A stretch of 64,000 bases of DNA from Charina bottae (GCA_023362775.1 JALMGJ010000004.1:79164798-79228797), one strand, 5' to 3'. Counted from the first letter of the stretch, positions 45,976 through 59,260 are shown. Made by a program: numbers and translations. Notes: generated by a model from the letters alone, not told the origin.

Positions 45976-47306
45976 ATATTATTACTGATCTTTAACTTAC
46001 TGATTACTTTCTAGTAACTCCAAAGACCTCCATTGTTCCTTACTATACAATTTGAAGAGCATTGCGTTAGGCATTTATTGTTGCCTAGGGCAAACTTCTT
46101 TTCCCACTTGTGATGGATAGCAGTTATAGAGTTACTATTCATTGCAAAGCTCTAAGTACTTTCTATAAGGAGCAGTGCACTGTCATGTGCTAATCATATC
46201 AGAACATTATAAACAGACGGCTGTGAGCATACATATTGTATTATATGAAACAGAAATGCAAATGTTCAATAATGAATGTTGAGATGTTAAAAATGAATTG
46301 AATTACCTGAGTATGAGAGAAATATGAAACGAGACATCTCATCATGACATGCAATTTCTGCTAAAGTTACAAATGGTGAGTTAGTATAAACAGCCCTTTT
46401 AACCTGCAATCCTAATGCCTGGAAATTATGGAACTTGGAGTTCAATTTGTCTAGAAAACAATACATGGAGAAAGCTGGCATGGTTTGCTCATTGCTAAAA
46501 AAGAACATTTGGTAAGCTTATATTCATTAATGTATTATTTTAACTTGTAAATTAACTAAATTGACTCCTCAAGGGAATATAACACTGAGGGTACTTTTTT
46601 ATCTTGCAAAATGACAATGAGTATGATTAGCATATTGTACATTTCCTATCATACACATATTGCAAAGCTGTACAGATTCAGAGTGCAAAGGAACAGTAAT
46701 ATAAAAATGGTTTATGACAAATAATTTGGAATATGGAAAAAACAAAATGGAACAAATGAAACCCTAACCACTAGAAATAGTGAAGAAGTTTATAACATCT
46801 TGATGACTAATGCATTCATTATTCAACAAATTTTTATAAACTAAAAATCTGTTCATCTGATCAACAAAATTTATGCCAAAATAAATTTATTTTCTAATGT
46901 TCCATTAACTCTTATTTTTGTTATAAAATGCCAAATACAATGCCCCCATATATTTCATTATGAAGATCACAAAAATACAGTTCTAAATTAGAACTCATGA
47001 AAATGAGTTCTAAATTAAATTTTGGTAATATAATTGACCTAAGTAAGCAAACAGTTCTTTGAGGGGAGAGATGATTACATTTTGTAAATTCAAGAAGGAT
47101 GCTTAAAGGAAGAGGAACAAGGTATTTAAGCTATAAAATAATATAGGTGCAGTACAAGGACATGGTACTGGACTCTGAATAAATTTAACACAGAAATTAG
47201 ATGAACAGACTGAAGTTCTAGGACAGCCACAGAAGGACAGCTGATAAGAAAAAAATCTTGTGAGACTATAGAGATTATTCCTATAATTTGACATTATAGG
47301 GGGATT
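45976..47306. other. Stretch without recognised gene
   Basis: A short direct repeat (GAACTCATGAAAATGAG... near 46990) but no gene. Confidence 0.5.
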
Positions 47307-47319
47307 ATATAAATTAGGT

Positions 47320-50300
47320 CTCCAGCAAAGGAGATCGTTACCTTGTCGTGGTGCTGGAGCTTGAGCACCTTAATGAAACCATGAGCTAAACCGTGAAGGG
47401 ACACCCAAGACGGGAAGGTCGTGGCAGAGAGGTCAGACTAAATACGATCCCTGGGGAAGGTAATGGCAACCCACCCCAGTATTCTTGCCATGAAAACTAA
47501 ATGGATCAGTACAACCAAAGATATGTCGGTATACCATCGGAAGATGGGACTCCCAGGTCAGAAGATGGTCAAAATGCTACTGGGGAGGAACAGAGGATAC
47601 GTTCAACTAGCCCCAGATGTGATGACGCAGCTAGCTCAAAGCCGAAAGGACGGCTAGCGGCCGACGGTGCTGGTGGTGAACGACGAATCCGATGTTCTAA
47701 AGATCAACACACCATAGGAACCTGGAATGTAAGATCTATGAGCCAGGGCAAATTGGATGTGGTTATTGGTGAGATGTCAAGATTAAATATAGACATTTTA
47801 GGTGTCAGTGAACTGAAATAGACTGGGATGGGCCACTTCACATCAGATGACCACCAGATCTACTACTGTGGACAAGAGGACCACAGAAGAAATGGAGTAG
47901 CCTTCATAATTAATAATAAAGTGGCTAAAGCAGTGCTTGGATACAATCCAAAAAACGATAGAATGATCTCAATTCGAATTCAGGGGAAGCCATTTAACAT
48001 CACAGTGATCCAAATATACGCCCCAACCACAGATGCTGAAGAAGCAGAAGTAGATCAGTTCTATGAGGATCTGCAGCACCTACTAGATAATACACCAAAA
48101 AGAGATGTTATTTTCATTACAGGAGACTGGAATGCTAAGGTGGGTAGTCAGACGACACCTGGAATTACAGGAAAGCATGGTCTGGGAGAACAAAACGAAG
48201 CAGGACACAGGCTGATAGAATTTTGCCAAGACAACTCACTGTGCATAACAAACACTCTCTTCCAACAACCTAAAGGACGACTTTATACATGGACTTCACC
48301 AGATGGTCGACACCGAAATCAGATTGACTACATCCTTTGCAGCCAAAGGTGGCGGACATCTATACAGTCGGTAAAAATAAGACCTGGAGCTGACTGTAGT
48401 TCAGATCATGAACTTCTTATTGCAAAATTTAGAATCAGACTAAAGAGAATAGGGAAGACCCACAGATCAGTTAGATATGAGCTCACTAATATTCCTAAGG
48501 AATATGCAGTGGAGGTGAAGAATAGATTTAAGGGACTAGATTTAGTAGATAGGGTCCCAGAAGAACTATGGACAGAAGTTCGCAACATTGTTCAGGAGGC
48601 GGCAACAAAAAATGTCCCAAAGAAAAAGAAAACCAAGAAGGCAAGATGGCTGTCTGCTGAGACACTGGAAGTAGCCCAAGAAAGAAGGAAAGCAAAAGGC
48701 AACAGTGATAGGGGGAGATATGCCCAATTAAATGCAAAATTCCAGAGGTTAGCCAGAAGAGATAAGGAATTATTTTTAAACAAGCAATGTGCGGAAGTGG
48801 AAGAAGACAGTAGAATAGGAAGGACAAGAGACCTCTTCCAGAAAATTAGAAACATCGGAGGTAAATTCCAGGCAAAAATGGGTATGATCAAAAACAAAAA
48901 TGGTAAGGACCTAACAGAAGCAGAAGAGATCAAGAAAAGGTGGCAAGAATATACGGAAGATCTGTATAGGAAGGATAATAATATTGGAGATAGCTTTGAC
49001 GGTGTGGTCAGTGAGTTAGAGCCAGACATCCTGAAGAGTGAGGTTGAATGGGCCTTAAGAAGCATTGCTAATAACAAGGCAGCAGGAGACGACGGTATCC
49101 CAGCTGAACTGTTTAAAATCTTGCAAGATGATGCTGTCAAGGTGATGCATGCCATATGCCAGCAAATTTGGAAAACACAAGAATGGCCATCAGATTGGAA
49201 AAAATCAACTTATATCCCCATACCAAAAAAGGGAAGCACTAAAGAATGTTCAAACTATCGAACAGTGGCACTTATTTCACATGCCAGTAAGGTAATGCTC
49301 AAGATCTTGCAAGGTAGACTCCAGCAATTCATGGAGCGAGAATTGCCAGATGTACAAGCTGGGTTTAGAAAAGGCAGAGGAACTAGAGACCAAATTGCCA
49401 ATATCCGCTGGATAATGGAGAAAGCCAGGGAATTTCAGAAAAACATCTATTTCTGTTTTATTGACTATTCTAAAGCCTTCGACTGTGTGGATCACAACAA
49501 ATTGTGGCAAGTTCTTGGTGGTATGGGGATACCAAGTCATCTTGTCTGCCTCCTGAGGAATCTGTATAACGACCAAGTAGCAACGGTAAGAACAGAGCAC
49601 GGAACAACAGACTGGTTTAAGATTGGGAAAGGAGTACGGCAGGGTTGTATACTCTCACCCTACCTATTCAACCTGTACGCAGAACACATCATGCGACATG
49701 CTGGGCTTGAGGAATCCAAGGCTGGAGTTAAAATCGCTGGAAGAAACATTAACAATCTCTGATATGCAGATGATACCACTTTGATGGCTGAAAGCGAGGA
49801 GGAGTTGAGGAGCCTTATGACGAAGGTGAAAGAAGAAAGTGCAAAAGCTGGGTTGCAGTTAAACCTCAAAAAAACCAAGATTATGGCAACGAGCTTGATT
49901 GATGACTGGCAAATAGAGGGAGAAAAAGTGGAGGCAGTGACAGACTTTGTATTTCTAGGCGGAAAGATTACTGCAGACGCTGACTGCAGCCAGGAAATCA
50001 GAAGACGTCTACTTCTTGGGAGGAGAGCAATGGCAAGTCTTGATAAAATAGTTAAGAGCAGAGACATCACACTGACAACAAAGGTCCGCATAGTTAAAGC
50101 AATGGTATTCCCTGTAGTAACCTATGGCTGCGAGAGCTGGACCATAAGGAAGGCTGAGCGAAGGAAGATAGATGCTTTTGAACTGTGGTGTTGGAGGAAA
50201 ATTCTGAGAGTGCCTTGGACTGCAAGAAGATCAAACCAGTCCATACTCCAGGAAATCAAGCCAGACTGCTCACTTGAGGGAATGATATTAAAAGCAAAAC

Positions 50301-50544
50301 TGAAGTACTTTGGCCACATAATGAGAAGACAGGATACCCTGGAGAAGAAGCTGATGCTAGGGAAAGTGGAAGGCAAAAGGAAGAGGGGCCGACCAAGGGC
50401 AAGATGGATGGATGGTATTCTGGAGGTGACGGACTCAACCATTGGGGATCTGAGGATGGTGACGGCCGACAGAGGGCTCTGGCGTGGACTGGTCCATGAA
50501 GTCACGAAGAGTCGGAAACGACTGAACGAATAAACAACAACAAA
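47320..50544 (+). mobile_element. BovB-like RTE LINE, copy 2, apparently full length
   Basis: A 3225-bp element flanked by the 13-bp direct repeat ATATAAATTAGGT (47307-47319 and 50545-50557). The 5' leader has the BovB-type ACCTTGTCGTGGTGCTGGAG. The 3' end reads AAGAGTCGGAAACGACTGAA and a short (ACA)n tail. The perfect TSD and nearly open frame point to a recent insertion. It belongs to a different subfamily from copy 1, judging by many protein differences across the shared domains. Confidence 0.95.
47501..50533 (+). pseudogene. BovB copy 2 endonuclease-reverse transcriptase, two stops
   Basis: One frame of about 1010 codons, interrupted only by TAG at codon 107 (47819-47821, where copy 1 has Trp) and TGA at codon 754 (49760-49762, where copy 1's parallel motif has Arg; a CpG-type change). 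Endonuclease motifs: GTWNVRS (73-79), SELK (103-106), IYAPT (172-176), GDWNAK (208-213), QIDYI (274-278), SDHELL (301-306). RT motifs: FCFIDYSKAFD (651-661), GVRQGCILSP (711-720), YADD (755-758), immediately after the TGA. The C-terminal domain carries ELWCWRKILRVPWTARRSNQ. An ATG at 47463 is in another frame; 47501 is chosen because it is in frame with all domains. With two stops this copy is not expected to make full-length protein. Confidence 0.93.
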
Positions 50545-50778
50545 ATATAAATTAGGTAACAACTTGTTCTGACAATAATTCCAACTGGAACAGGTTCCTT
50601 AAGAAAAGGGTCCAATGTGATTCCGTAAGATTTGCTCCTACGAAAATGTAAGTAGGGTTGCAGTCTAATCTTACCCTCACCAATACTTTTCTCTTCTGAA
50701 TGATCTCCTCCTCCCTCCCCACAGTTGCACCTGCAATTTGGATCACTTCCCCAACCAAGAAGTTAGTTAGTTACTTAG

Positions 50779-50779
<1 letters not shown>

Positions 50780-50826
<47 letters not shown>
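50780..50826. repeat. (TTTA)n microsatellite
   Basis: About 11 units of ATTT. The following sequence does not show the usual L2-like core, so origin is unclear. Confidence 0.85.
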
Positions 50827-50827
<1 letters not shown>

Positions 50828-52551
50828 ATTTATATGAAGTTCAGTGGTGCATCAGCTCCATTGAGCATAGACAAATGACAATGGCATGGATAGCAAGTCA
50901 ACTGCCAGTCAAAACTTCATCCTGAGGTGAGAAGGGAAGTCACTTTTTCATTGTATCTCTAGAAAGCCTCAATGTCAACCCCTTGCCAAGCTGTCATGGT
51001 TGATTGAGAATTGTATATCCTGATTTAAAATCCTTCTTAAAATCTGTGCACTCTCAATTCTGTCTCTCCCAACTCCTTTACTTCACCCTATCTGTTAAGT
51101 TTTTTTTTGTATTAACCTTTTAAAAACTGGTTGGCATGAACCAGGCAAAACTAGCTGGATAATACCCCTGCTAGGAATAGTTTCAAGTAGTGTTTGGTCA
51201 AATCCCTACCTATTCCTTCATACACTTTATTTGCAAAAGTGGCAGGGATTTTTCTGTCTCTCTTCCAGGGGAGAATTTTTTAAGAAAGGGGACATATTCT
51301 TGAGGAATTATCCTTTAACATTTGAATAGAATGTTAAATAGAATATAATTTAATTTGCATCCATGCAGGTCCTACAGTGGAGAAGAGCCACGCCAAATTT
51401 CATACAGATTTGACCAGGGACGTTTTGTGCAAAAGGAAGGAATGATGAAACTCTTGCATGAATGCAGTGATTAATCATTGGTAATCAGGCAGTTTATAAC
51501 AAATTAACTCACTGATCTCATCCATAAAATGAATATTTCACTTGATCAAGTCAGGTAGCTAATGCAGTTTATGAAAAATGAAAAAAACCCTGCACAGCCA
51601 CTGTCATTAGGATGACCAGTGAAGTCTGGATTGCAATTATAACTGTGAAATTGGTGAAATCTAGTATTCCTTTCCCTCCTTACATGATCTTTGCAGCATA
51701 ATATTTTGCACAAACAATGAAAGCCTCCTCCTCTCCCTATTTTTGCCATGGTAGCCAGAGAAGTACTACTAGAAGCATTTCAAAGTCTAGAGAAACAAAT
51801 TGTGACCAGGGCTTTGTTTATTCTCAGAATTAAAACATTATCTTGGACAAGATCAGGGGTTCATCTTGATCTGATCCATACTTCTAATATTTATGATATG
51901 GGTATTTAAAAATGTGTATCTAAAAATGTCATTCTCCTGGCTGCGAATTGCCATATAATAAATTGAGATAAGTGGCTTGAAGATGGTGATTGGCATGGTC
52001 ACTGATCTGGTCTGTCTTTCTTTTATCTCACTGATGCATTCAAAAATTAAAAGTTTATATTTTTATATTTGTTTATATTTATCTTGTGATGAAAGCACAG
52101 CAAAAATATGGTACCATTTATACATAAAGTAACTGTTTAAGAGGAACAAACAAGATTCTCAAATGTGATTCAGGTTCAAATTATGATTTATTTACATTAC
52201 TGCCTAGATTATAGAAGCAGTACTCTGGGAAAAGCAAAAAACCAAACTAAATATATTCAATTATTGGATAACTTAGGATAGCTAAGAATATTATTAGTTA
52301 TCCTAACATTATATGTAGTGGTTTTGTTATTACTTAGTTTAAAAAATAAATAAAACACTTAGCTTCTTGAAATGGGGTAAGAAAGACATTCAGGACTTTA
52401 GATTGTTTGAGGACTTGCTTTATAAGCTTCAGAAAAATGTTAACAGAAGATACTTTTGTATTATGAGGATATAGTGACATTTTAATAATTAGGATTAGAT
52501 CAATCTCATAATGTGATAATGTATACAGTTTTTAAATTGAAACATGCTTAG
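50827..52551. other. Stretch without recognised gene
   Basis: No domain-bearing frame; no repeat ends seen. Confidence 0.5.
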
Positions 52552-52735
52552 AATCATAGCATTGGAGGGGCTATTTAGGCCATCAAGTATACCCTCTGCT
52601 TAGTGGAAGAATCCAAATTAAAGTAGCCCAAACAGAATACTGTCCAGCATCTGCTTGAATACATCCATTGAGGTGGAGCATTCTTAATCTCTTGCTTCTT
52701 TAAGGGTGAAGACTTTTTTTTTAAGAAAAAGCACC
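52552..52735 (-). repeat. CR1-like LINE 3' end
   Basis: Plus strand AGAATCATAGCATTGGAGGG, then CCATCAAGTATACCCTCTGC and ATCTGCTTGAATACATCCAT. This is the amniote CR1 3' UTR read inverted (CR1 ends in ATTCTATGATTCT on its own strand). Only the last 180 bp remain. Confidence 0.72.
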
Positions 52736-52740
52736 CAAGC

Positions 52741-52831
52741 CCTCCCTCCCTTCCTTCCTTCCTTCCTTCCTTCCTTCCTTCCTTCCTTCCTTCCTTCCTT
52801 CCTTCCTTCCTTCCTTCCTTCCTTCCTTCCT
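52741..52831. repeat. (CCTT)n microsatellite
   Basis: About 21 CCTT units next to the CR1 remnant. The Lys-Glu-Gly-Arg frame on the minus strand is a repeat artefact. Confidence 0.95.
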
Positions 52832-54365
52832 CAGAATATAACATGTATATCAGTTCACAATTACTCAGGGGCTTTGTGACAATCTTGGCTGAAAGTATAC
52901 CTAGATTCCAAAGTCAGACCAGCCTGGTATGTCAAAGACAAGCTGTTACTGCTGATGGATTTTTTTTTTTAAAAAAACTTATTTGTGAACTAATGAAATA
53001 GAACATTTCATGCTGTTCATACTGGAAAAGGGTGAGATTGAATTTTGAACACCCACACTTGAACAGATGGATTACGCAGTGTTTCATGTATTCAATATAC
53101 TTAATTTGTCAATATTAATAATAATATATTTGAATGGTAGGATTATCATAACTTCTTGACACATCCCAAATTAATTTATTGGGAAAAATTACACTAGTTT
53201 GCAAAATTCATATTGATATTTCTTACATAGTTCAGATTATTCCCCACAGATCCTCATATTCCAGAGGAATGGTTTGTAAGCATGCAAATATTATGCAAAA
53301 CCTCTGAATTCCACTGTACATTGCAAGTGTAATACATTCCTAGTTTTTCACATTGTGAAAAACATCTATAGTTAAAGCTTCTAAGTAGTTCCATAGTTAT
53401 AAAAAAATCTGGTAACTGAAATAGTCACTTGGATATTAGTATCACTTGACTGGATTTCAATTCATAAATGCTGGAATTTGAAGTTATGGAAATGACATAT
53501 GCAAAACTAAAAAACTACAGCTTTAGGCATGAAGATATAATCACTTTTGTCTCCCCTCTCCTCAAACTAAAGAAGATGAAAATCTTTTAATGTATTGGCA
53601 GTGTGCGTATGTGTATTTCTAAAGTTCTCCAGAATAACTGGATAGTTGCAATAGCTTCCATTAATGGATAGGAGACAATAATGCATGTGTGTGAGGGTTT
53701 CTGTAATTGTGCTCTGAGGGGTTACTTTTCAGGCTCATCTCCAGAGCTGCCCAAATGCCCTGAAAGCCTCTAAAAGAATTGGTCAGGGGATACAGCCACT
53801 GCATGTTCATGCAAATGTTCATCTGTCAATCAGTAGGCAAAACCAGCCAATGTAGGCAGATTCATAAATACATGGCACTTTACAACATGTGGCTGGTGAA
53901 GGATTAACTGGCTTTATGAAAAGGGGTGATAGGATACTCATAATGAGGGGGAATAGAGATCAATGCACTATCCATGCCCTCTTCAGATGACTGTTTATCC
54001 ATGGACAAAATGATTTTTCACTTGAAGATCCTCCATAGATAACAGAGGTTTTTCTAATACTTGTTTACCATCTATACATAAAGGATGACATGAAGTTAAA
54101 CTTGACTCTGAATGCAAGGAAAATGTTATCAGTTTGTATAATATCCTGAAGAAGGTCATTATCTATATTTATTGCTGAACTGCCACAGAACAATCAGCCG
54201 TAAAGTTTCCATAACCATTACAGATAGGAGGCATTTTCAGCTATGTGAGAGGTTGCAGCTAAGCAACTGAAAGTGTTCATTTCTGTTCAGTAACTGATAT
54301 TAGTTACCTCAAGTACATGAAAATCATCAGATCATCAGATAATCCACAACCTGAAAAGAATAAAA
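52832..54365. other. Stretch without recognised gene
   Basis: AT-rich, short frames only. Confidence 0.5.
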
Positions 54366-54478
54366 AATATTTCATCAGGTTTCCTGAAAGCTTTCCATCC
54401 AAATACTAACTGGGTCTTTTAGTCAAAGTCCCAGTTAGTATTTGGATGGAAGGCTTTCAGGAAACCTGATGAAATATT
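54366..54478. repeat. Near-perfect palindrome with 5S rRNA-like arm
   Basis: Left arm 54366-54414 and right arm 54430-54478 are complementary over about 48 nt with a single one-base indel and a 15-nt loop. The right arm (CCAGTTAGTATTTGGATGGA then AGGCTTTCAGGAAACCTG) resembles the 3' part of 5S rRNA (the C-box region TTAGTACTTGGATGGGAGAC). It is followed by AGAAGGCAATGG, as in 5S- or tRNA-derived SINEs. Likely an inverted duplication of a SINE piece. Confidence 0.75.
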
Positions 54479-55286
54479 CTAGAAGAAGGCAATGGAAGGA
54501 AATTGTATATGTTTAGCTATCATGGAATCCTCAGTAAATGTATATGTAACTGAATTTAGGACAAAGAATTTTAAATCATTCCCTTCTTTCTCTACAATCC
54601 ATCTGTTCCAGAAGAGGCCCCTAAGCCGTATGCAACATATTTCCCAGGGAGCATAGGTAACTGCAGAGAAAGAGGCATAGGTATTTGCAGCTAGCTATGG
54701 TAATACAAGTTCCATTCATTTTACTATTACAAGCCAGCAAGTATATAAGGGACAAACTTTACATTGCAATGCATGTTTTGTCACTTGCCCCCTTGTCCCT
54801 CCTTCCACCTCTGAGAAGGGAATCAACTAAAATAGTTTCTCCCACTTCTGTTACAGGAGAAACTGTATGAGGTAAGGAAATGCTCCTATCCGTGGGAACA
54901 AAAACAGGATCCAATTTCATATACAAAGTTTGTCTCATCTCTATACAGTATACAGAATACAGATGCTTAAAAATGAGACCATGCTACACATTTTACTCTT
55001 TCTGCAAAACTTTCATTGTGTCATATAATGGAAGAGGACATGTTTAGCAGTGCATCATAATATCAGGATTGCAACACTTACTTTGTTTTTGAAGAAGACA
55101 TTATTTCATTTTTAGTTCCATTTACTAGAATAACTACACATTAATGGCCTTTTTTTTTACACCAACAAACCCATGCACACACTTTAGTTGTCAGCATATT
55201 ATGTTTTTTCTTCAAATTCTCAAAAATTTCTTCCAAGCATATATACCAATGTTTCAAATGAAGAGAATATCTGTAGCTCAGGGTTG
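54479..55286. other. No feature recognised
   Basis: Apart from the SINE-like AGAAGAAGGCAATGG at its start, nothing identified. Confidence 0.5.
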
Positions 55287-55400
55287 AACTGTGGAGTCGT
55301 TGGTGCTCTTTGATCTTGGTTGGTTGCTTGCTTGCAGACATTTTCTTGCAGATATTTATATACAGTAGTTTGCCCTGACACTATTGGTGGAGGTGTTGTT
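55287..55400 (-). repeat. PLE 3' end fragment
   Basis: AACTGTGGAGTCGTTGGTGC and a TTGCTTGCTTGCAGACATTT region match the end of the 45007 relic (ACTGTGGAGTCTTTGGTGCT, TTTTCTTGCAGATGTTTC). The hairpin part is lost: after GCAGACATTTTCTTGCAG the sequence jumps to TTTGCCCTGACACTATTGG. Confidence 0.55.
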
Positions 55401-55870
55401 CTTTCCTTCTCTCCTCTACCATATCTGTAACACTTTTCTGAAGTTAAACCAAGAAAGCAGAAATATCTCCCCAATGCGGTAAAGATCTCTGAGAGAAGGA
55501 TAATAGTATAGAATCCAAAATCTACTGACAGAAATTCTTTCGAACATACTGTTGACTGTAGGTGGCGGTATGTCACAGTACTGCATTGCACTGTACTGTA
55601 CGTTGCTTTATTATTTGTTACCTGGTTACAGTTTCTTTTGACTCATAAAATATGAACATGTGAAAAAAAAATTAAAACTAAAAAAATAAGCCATAAAAAG
55701 AAACCACAACAGGCCCTAGGTTTTGGCTAAGTTCCCTGAAGATGTTAATATGGAATACATCTTTTCTTTTCCTAGACATTAAGATTCTAGTTAATTATTC
55801 CCTTTAGTGTGAAAATGTCATACCAGTGCATTGAGCATTTAGAGGGGATAATCAGAGTCATAACTTTTTA
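55401..55870. other. No feature recognised
   Basis: AT-rich spacer. Confidence 0.5.
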
Positions 55871-55892
55871 CTCTCTCTCTCTCTCTCTCTCC

Positions 55893-55933
<41 letters not shown>
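55871..55933. repeat. Compound (CT)n(CA)n microsatellite
   Basis: About ten CT units, CCCTA, then about 20 AC units. Confidence 0.95.
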
Positions 55934-55934
<1 letters not shown>

Positions 55935-57171
55935 CCTTTTCCGACAAGCTCCTAAAAGTCTAGTTCTTAATTAAAATAAAATTAGAAGGTAAATGGTGAT
56001 TCACTTTGCTGACTAGTAAGTCCAACATTCCTCAAACTAATATTCTCCTGATGTGCTGGACAACAATTCTCACAATTCTCATTTAACATGGCCTACATCC
56101 ATTCTGGTTGTGTATTAAGTTAGCTATATGTAACACATCTGGAAAGTACCATTAATCATCTATCATATCTGTCTTTGGGGAATAACTATTCATAATAAAA
56201 AGTAATAAGAGCAATTTCAAAACACTGAGTTACATAGAACTAGTAGTACACAACAGATGAATCAAAGCAGACAAATGTGCAAATTGGTTCCTATTTTATC
56301 TCAAAATGTGAACATTCTTCCTAGGCAAAGCATGAAGGTAGTGTCAAAATAAATGGGTATAACTTGGCACTGTCTAACTCGGCCTCTATTGGCAATATCT
56401 AGACAAACAGAAGGGTTGTAACATATATACAGTACAATACATACAGTACAAATACACAATTTGAAAATGTCTCATTATCTCTATGCATTTCTTCCTTTTT
56501 GTGAGTCATGTATTTATGTAACACATTGCATTTTCGCTAATAGTACTGCCATTTAGATGTTCTTAAAAAATAAGAACACTTTAATAACCAGGCAGGTTCC
56601 AAAATGTCAACCATACATGAGAAGAGAATGAATAGAAACCTAGTTAGTATTATCTTGCCTACAGCTTTCTTATCCAGACCACCAGACCAACAGTCATTGC
56701 TTTTTTATAACATGTATGTCCATGTTTAGGCATATAAACTTTGGGACACAACCATCAAACTGAAAGCATAATGGCATCTCTAATCTACAGTAGATACCTC
56801 CTCAATATTTAGGGTTCTTCTGTTTTTAAAAATACGTAGCAATTGTTATTTTCTAATGTGAAAATAATAGCCTAAGAGTTGTGGGTTATTTTATTTTTAT
56901 AAAATCTAGTGAGTAGAACTTGCAATCTATCAAGCTATAATAGGATACACTAGGTCACAATTTTGGGATTTGGAAGATTACCCCTCCCCCATCAACTGCA
57001 GTAAAAGTTTTCAGCAGAACTGTTGGTTTTAAAACTGTAGTTTCCAGTACAACTTTTAGTTGCTTATTTTAAAAAAGTGATACTTACTGATCTTTAGTTT
57101 GTCAAAATATGCACATCCACATACTTTTCCATTCAATTTTTCTGGATACATCACTTTCTGAATCAAGAACC
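55934..57171. other. Stretch without recognised gene
   Basis: Possible decayed MITE end at 56048 (TGATGTGCTGGACAACAATT). Otherwise nothing. Confidence 0.45.
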
Positions 57172-57211
57172 TATGTATGTATGTATGTATGTATGTATGT
57201 ATGTATGTATG
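57172..57211. repeat. (ATGT)n microsatellite
   Basis: About ten TATG units. Confidence 0.95.
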
Positions 57212-57635
57212 CATTCTACTGTGTAATTCCAGTTCCATTCAGTTTAAGAAAATTTCTGTATAAATAAATATCTTCTTAGCATGATAACTAGAAATAAACA
57301 GAGCTAATAGTAAGCCATAGTTTCATATTTTTCCTTCTCTATGTGTTCTGCAACTTATCAAATAATTCTCCACATGTGGGGATGGTGGGGATGGTGGAGT
57401 TAAGCTCTTGCAGGATTTCATTATTATTTGCACAGTATTTTGATAATCACTCATAATTAATCAAAATTATACAATCTAAGTAACTAAAATCAAGTTAACC
57501 ATATGGGATACACAGTAAAGCTTGGCAATGTACAGGTTTACTAAACTTTACAAACATATCGGAGCACATATTTTGAATTCATCTGAATAAACTAATGAAC
57601 TGCATTTGAAAGAATGGAAATAATCTCATACAATC

Positions 57636-57637
<2 letters not shown>

Positions 57638-57683
<46 letters not shown>

Positions 57684-57697
57684 TAGATAGATAGATA
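57638..57697. repeat. Compound (GATA)n(GACA)n(GATA)n microsatellite
   Basis: GATA units, four to five GACA units, then GATA again. The sequence just after (AGAAGTCATGCATATATTCA at 57701) is duplicated at about 57792, so the locus has also duplicated locally. Confidence 0.92.
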
Positions 57698-59190
57698 AAC
57701 AGAAGTCATGCATATATTCAAAGGCAAGGATAGATGATAGATAGATGATAGAGTCAGTTTGATTGTGTAAAAAGTTTCAAGAAGTGAAAGAGAAGTCATC
57801 CATATATTCAAAGGCAAGGATTTTCTGTAAAGGACAAGACTGCTGAACCTTTCTTCTAAAGTCTAATTTGCAAAACTCAAAAACATTTTGGTAGTCATGT
57901 ATTACTTTCATCTAATATTCTAGGTCTCCCGCACCATGTATATAGTATTATGGCCCACAGTTGCTGTATTTGGGATTTTTTTGTTTTTGTTTTATCAAAG
58001 TACATTAATGAATTCAGCAGAATAAGTTTTACTGAAGTAAAAATAAAAATGATTAGTATTTTAGGCTATACAAATCTAGCATATTTACAACTAGAAATAA
58101 CTAGTTTATAATGAAATGTTTTGACAATGCTGTTTTTCTCCCAATTAAAGGGGAAAAAACAAGTGAAGCATACGTTTTCTAACAGGCTAGGATATCAGAA
58201 ACTCAGAAATTCAAAATGGCAGGAGATGACTTGCAAAAGTGAATCTAAAAGGACTGAGGGAGTGTTTGTAAAAAATCTAAATAACACAAAACATATATAA
58301 AAATAGCTATAGTTTATAAAAACTAGTGTCATCTTTTACATTATTCTGTTAGTGTGAATCTATGAATCTGTACCTGTATATAGACAGTATAGCTTAGGGA
58401 GAGTGATGTACTGATCACATCTCCTTTGAATCCTAGAGCTATTTCAGTGACTATAGGCGAATCACTGTATCTCAGACCAATCTATCCCATAATGTTGTTG
58501 CTGCACATTAAAGAAGAAAACACAAAGGCTCATTTTAGCAGCTCAGGAATAATTGCTATGTACAGATATAATAAAAGCTAAAATTGAGAAAACTCAGAAT
58601 GATAACAAATGCAAGAACACAAGGAGATAGTTGAATACCTGGTATATGGCTGAAAGAAGATTGGACAGACTGAGTATTTAGTAAGACACTATAAAATGGC
58701 CACCTTGATTCACTGAAATCTTAGGAAAAAATACAATTTACCAACAACAAAGAATTGGTGAAAAAGTGGTTGAAAATGAAGATATAATGATCCTATGGGA
58801 CTTCCAAATAAACTGATAAACATTTAGCCCATAGTAAACCAGATGTAAGTATAGCTATATAGAAGTATGAATAATTGACATTGCATTAGCTCAAGAGAGA
58901 AGAGTCAATGAGAAAGAATTAGAAAAACTATGGAATTATAAAGACCTTCAAGTAGAGATTGAGTAAATGTGGAAAAAAATAGTAGTGGTGCCAATAGTGG
59001 TTGGAGCACTTGATGGAAAAGCATTTGGACATGCAAGGAATGGACAGAATCTCTACAGATCAGTTACAAAACAATCACATCAGTTGGAAGTGCATATATT
59101 GTGCAGTAACTTTAGCTATCCTGGATCCTTGGGAAGATTCTGATAGTCAAAAGTACCAATTCTAATCAGAACTATCTGGTAGACGGTGAG
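57698..59190. other. Stretch without recognised gene
   Basis: Begins with the 91-bp-spaced duplication noted above. The rest is AT-rich without a gene. Confidence 0.5.
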
Positions 59191-59260
59191 AGGAGGAGGA
59201 GGAGGGGGAGGGGGAGAGGGAGGGGGAGGGGAGCAGGAGGGGAGGGGGGGAGGAGGAGGT
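59191..59260. repeat. GA/GGA-rich low-complexity tract
   Basis: Purine-only GAGGAGGAGG / GGGGAGGGGG-type sequence over about 70 bp on the plus strand. Confidence 0.9.

Noticed and set aside
57172..57697. CRISPR-like regular repeats
   Set aside because: Simple tetranucleotide microsatellites without spacers, in a vertebrate context.
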